Below are positions 62,028 to 64,000 of a stretch of DNA of 64,000 bases, piece after piece. Origin of the DNA: JAAYFJ01 sp964344295 (GTDB lineage: Bacteria > Bacillota > Clostridia > Tissierellales > Peptoniphilaceae); contig CAYFMR010000004.1 in the NCBI GenBank assembly GCA_964344295.1, forward strand, positions 28,433-92,432, read 5' to 3'. Position numbers and translations under genes: made by a program. The notes beneath the pieces were generated by a model. That model was not told the DNA's origin. It saw nothing but the letters and a program-made list of their open reading frames with translations, and ran no database searches. The number at the start of each line of letters is the position of its first letter. Positions within the stretch are counted from its first letter, which is position 1.

Positions 62028-63222
62028 ATGACACTAGAAACCTCTATGGCCTATGAGCCGGATATGGAGCAAATTGACTCCACCATGATGGAAGAAGTTC
62101 TCGGCTATGTGAAAGCCTATGACCCCGCCGCCTATACGGCGACAGACGTGCGAGCAGCCCTTCAAAAAGATCGCAAGGACATACGGGACTTTATGGCCCT
62201 CTTGTCTCCGGCAGCGGACCCATTTTTGGAAACCATGGCTCGGGAAGCGAAAAAATCCACCATGCGCTACTTTGGCAACGCCGTCAATCTGTTTACGCCC
62301 CTTTACATCGCCAACTACTGCGACAACTACTGCGTCTACTGCGGGTTTAATAAGTACCAGGACATCCATCGGGCCAAACTCTCGCCGGAACACATTCGAC
62401 GAGAAATGGAAGCCATCGCCGCCACGGGCTTGGAAGAAGTCCTCATTCTCACCGGGGAAAGCCGGGAATTTTCCGACGTGGCCTACATCGGAGAAGCGGT
62501 TAAAATCGCCCACGAATACTTTAAAATGGTAGGCTTGGAAATCTATCCCTTAAATACCGACGAATACGCCTACTTAAACCGCTGTGGCGCCGATTACGTC
62601 ACCGTCTTTCAGGAAACCTATGATCCGGTGCGCTACGAAAAACTGCACCGGGAAGGCTTTAAACGCTCTTTCCCCTACCGCTTCTATGCTCCGGAGCGAG
62701 CCTTGCACGGTGGTATGCGGGGTGTGGGCTTTGGTGCCCTATTAGGTCTGGGTGATTTCCGCCAAGACGCCTTAGCCACCGGGATTCATGCCTACCTGCT
62801 GCAACAGAAATACCCCCATGGAGAGATTGCCGTGTCCTGCCCTCGCCTGCGTCCCACCATCAATAATGACAAAATCAACTCCAAAGACGTCCACGAACGT
62901 CAACTCTTGCAAGTGATCTTGGCCTACCGACTCTTCTTGCCCTTTGTCTCCATCACCATCTCCACGCGGGAACAACCTCGATTCCGTGACCACGTGGCGT
63001 GACCACGTGGTAGGTATGGCTGCCACGAAAATTTCCGCCGGCGTTTCCACGGGCATTGGAGAACACTCCGACAAAACCGGCGAAGACAGAGGCGACGAAC
63101 AATTTGTGATCGCCGACAACCGGAGCGTGGGCCAAGTGATTCAAGCCTTGGAAAGCCACGGCCTACAGGCTGTGATGAACGACTATGTTTACTTACCGCA
63201 AACTGATCTGTCTGACCGGTGA
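62028..63222 (+). pseudogene. thiH: tyrosine lyase ThiH, broken by 13-bp duplication
   Basis: Radical SAM enzyme that makes dehydroglycine from tyrosine. The cluster motif is ANYCDNYCVYCGF (Cys-x3-Cys-x2-Cys) near residue 90, and RLRPTINNDKINSKDVHERQLLQV is typical. Frame one stops at 63002. The sequence CGTGACCACGTGG occurs twice in tandem (62985-62997, 62998-63010); removing one copy joins RFRDHVVGMAATKISAGVSTGIG and gives the full ThiH C-terminus, ending at 63222. Broken as sequenced. It overlaps thiE by 38 bases. Confidence 0.92.
62985..63010 (+). repeat. 13-bp tandem duplication inside thiH
   Basis: Two head-to-tail copies of CGTGACCACGTGG. The 13-base length changes the frame; one copy restores it. 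Each copy contains the palindrome CCACGTGG, which favours slippage. Confidence 0.97.
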
Positions 63223-63775
63223 CCATCAACCCGGCGAAAAAGAAGAGACACTGTGGAGGCAGGCGGGTGAGCTGGGAGCCAAGGCCATCATCTTAAGAGA
63301 ACCAGAACTGTCTGCCATCGCCTACGGTGCCTTAGCGTGCCGCTTCCTAGAGGTGATGAAAGCCTATCCGGAAACACGCCCCATCCTCCATGGCCATGTG
63401 AGCGTGGCCCGGGAACTGGGCCACCCCTACCTGCATCTGCCCCTGCCCATCTTGAAAGACCAAGACGAAGCCTGGCAGAAACCAGCCCTCTTAGGCACAT
63501 CCTGCCACAGCCCGGCCCAGCTGACCGAAGCCGTAAATCGGGGAGCGGACTACGTCTTCTTAAGCCCTGTCTTTCCCACAGCCTCTAAACCAGGTGCCAC
63601 CACCCTGGGGCTTTTGACCCTAAAAGCTTGGACGCAAGACTACCCGCTGCCCGTCTATGCACTAGGTGGGATTGACTTTGCCAATGCAGAAGATGTGCTG
63701 CGCACGGGAGTGGCCGGAGTGGCCATGCTACGCGGATGGAAAAACAAAGCATGCCAAGCAAAAGAGAAACGATAG
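63185..63775 (+). CDS. thiE: thiamine-phosphate synthase family, ThiE/TenI-like
   Basis: A 196-residue TIM-barrel protein of the ThiE/TenI family. LREPELS corresponds to the ThiE LREKDL, LHLPLPIL to the HLGQ segment, GTSCHSPAQL and DYVFLSPVFPTASKPGATTLGL follow, then VYALGGI and GVAGVAMLRG. The HGHVSVA segment lacks the NDR of true ThiE, so a TenI-type thiazole tautomerase is as likely as a coupling enzyme. It ends the thi cluster; the preceding thiH overlaps its start. Confidence 0.85.
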   Translation: MFTYRKLICLTGDHQPGEKEETLWRQAGELGAKAIILREPELSAIAYGALACRFLEVMKAYPETRPILHGHVSVARELGHPYLHLPLPILKDQDEAWQKPALLGTSCHSPAQLTEAVNRGADYVFLSPVFPTASKPGATTLGLLTLKAWTQDYPLPVYALGGIDFANAEDVLRTGVAGVAMLRGWKNKACQAKEKR

Positions 63776-63888
63776 GGGGGATGCGATGAAAACCATCCAG
63801 TAGAACGCTTTTTCCGTGGGACTGGTGGAAAAAAAGGAAATTCATAACCGATGTGTCAAAAAGATTTTTAAAAAAAGTAAAAAGATAG
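63776..63888. other. AT-rich spacer after thiE
   Basis: No gene accepted. An imperfect hairpin (CTTTTTCC..GGAAAAAAG, 63810-63839) could end thi transcription. An ATG at 63785 opens a frame stopped by TAG after five codons that would otherwise continue for about 35 more; it may be a relic. Confidence 0.4.
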
Positions 63889-63917
63889 TTGACAAAGCCA
63901 AAATGCCATGCTAATAT
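63889..63917 (+). promoter_or_regulatory. strong promoter reading out of the right end
   Basis: Perfect TTGACA (63889-63894), 17 bases, TAATAT (63912-63917). Two hairpins follow immediately in the transcript: GCACC/GGTGC (63925-63939) and CAACTCC/GGAGTTG (63944-63959). The strength and structured leader would suit a stable-RNA operon, but the next gene lies outside the window. Confidence 0.75.
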
Positions 63918-64000
63918 AAGCAATGCACCATAACGGTGCGCAACAACTCCACGGAGTTGTGAACCTTGATAATAACATAGTGTGAGAACCAAAAAGCAAA

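Noticed and set aside
63785..63905. Short frame beginning ATGAAAACCATCCAG
   Set aside because: In-frame TAG after five codons; it could be a relic, but there is no evidence of recoding.

Overview
The window reads as the replication-origin region of a Gram-positive, low-to-mid G+C Firmicute of the Clostridia/Tissierellia type. The basis is the conserved order rpmH-rnpA-yidD-yidC-jag on one strand facing dnaA-dnaN-S4-recF-gyrB-gyrA on the other, flanked by mnmE-mnmG-rsmG and parA-parB. An rsbV/rsbW/sigB-like block sits directly after gyrA, as I recall it does in Clostridioides difficile. By eye the base composition is close to half G+C. I cannot name a genus. It is a draft scaffold with three runs of exactly 100 N (28285-28384, 35090-35189, 60564-60663), so genes and repeats may be missing there.

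Left arm (1-28 kb). Most genes run leftward: ung-hydrolase-C26 peptidase-pullulanase; a gamma-glutamylcysteine ligase-like gene, an ATP-grasp ligase and a cation exporter; and a T-box-controlled metG-rsmA-arsR operon. Then come an AraC/glycosidase-like regulator divergent from a GntR-ABC transporter operon, an sdpRI pair, and an eight-gene operon from parA to a GNAT acetyltransferase that also holds parB, rocB, pncA and rlmH. Two orphan small genes at 8.5-9.2 kb lie between gene-free, hairpin-rich stretches.

Origin region (28-53 kb). A gene-free 1.2 kb block of unusual sequence, possibly group II intron remains, lies beside a tight cluster of DnaA boxes (29.63-29.91 kb). Strand polarity instead places the replication switch at the rpmH-dnaA interval (40.8-41.0 kb), which holds only one perfect DnaA box. 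To the right are the replication and gyrase genes, an anti-sigma module whose RsbW-like protein has lost key ATPase residues, and envelope or unknown genes.

Right arm (53-64 kb). This is a one-carbon and vitamin block: panE-panB-yhdT-panF, then fhs-fchA-folD, then thiF-thiG-thiH-thiE. The folate genes would make the methylene-THF used by PanB. FolD lacks the usual catalytic lysine, which fits a division of labour with FchA. Both thiG (one-base deletion) and thiH (13-bp tandem duplication) are broken as sequenced. The window closes with a strong promoter reading out of the right end.
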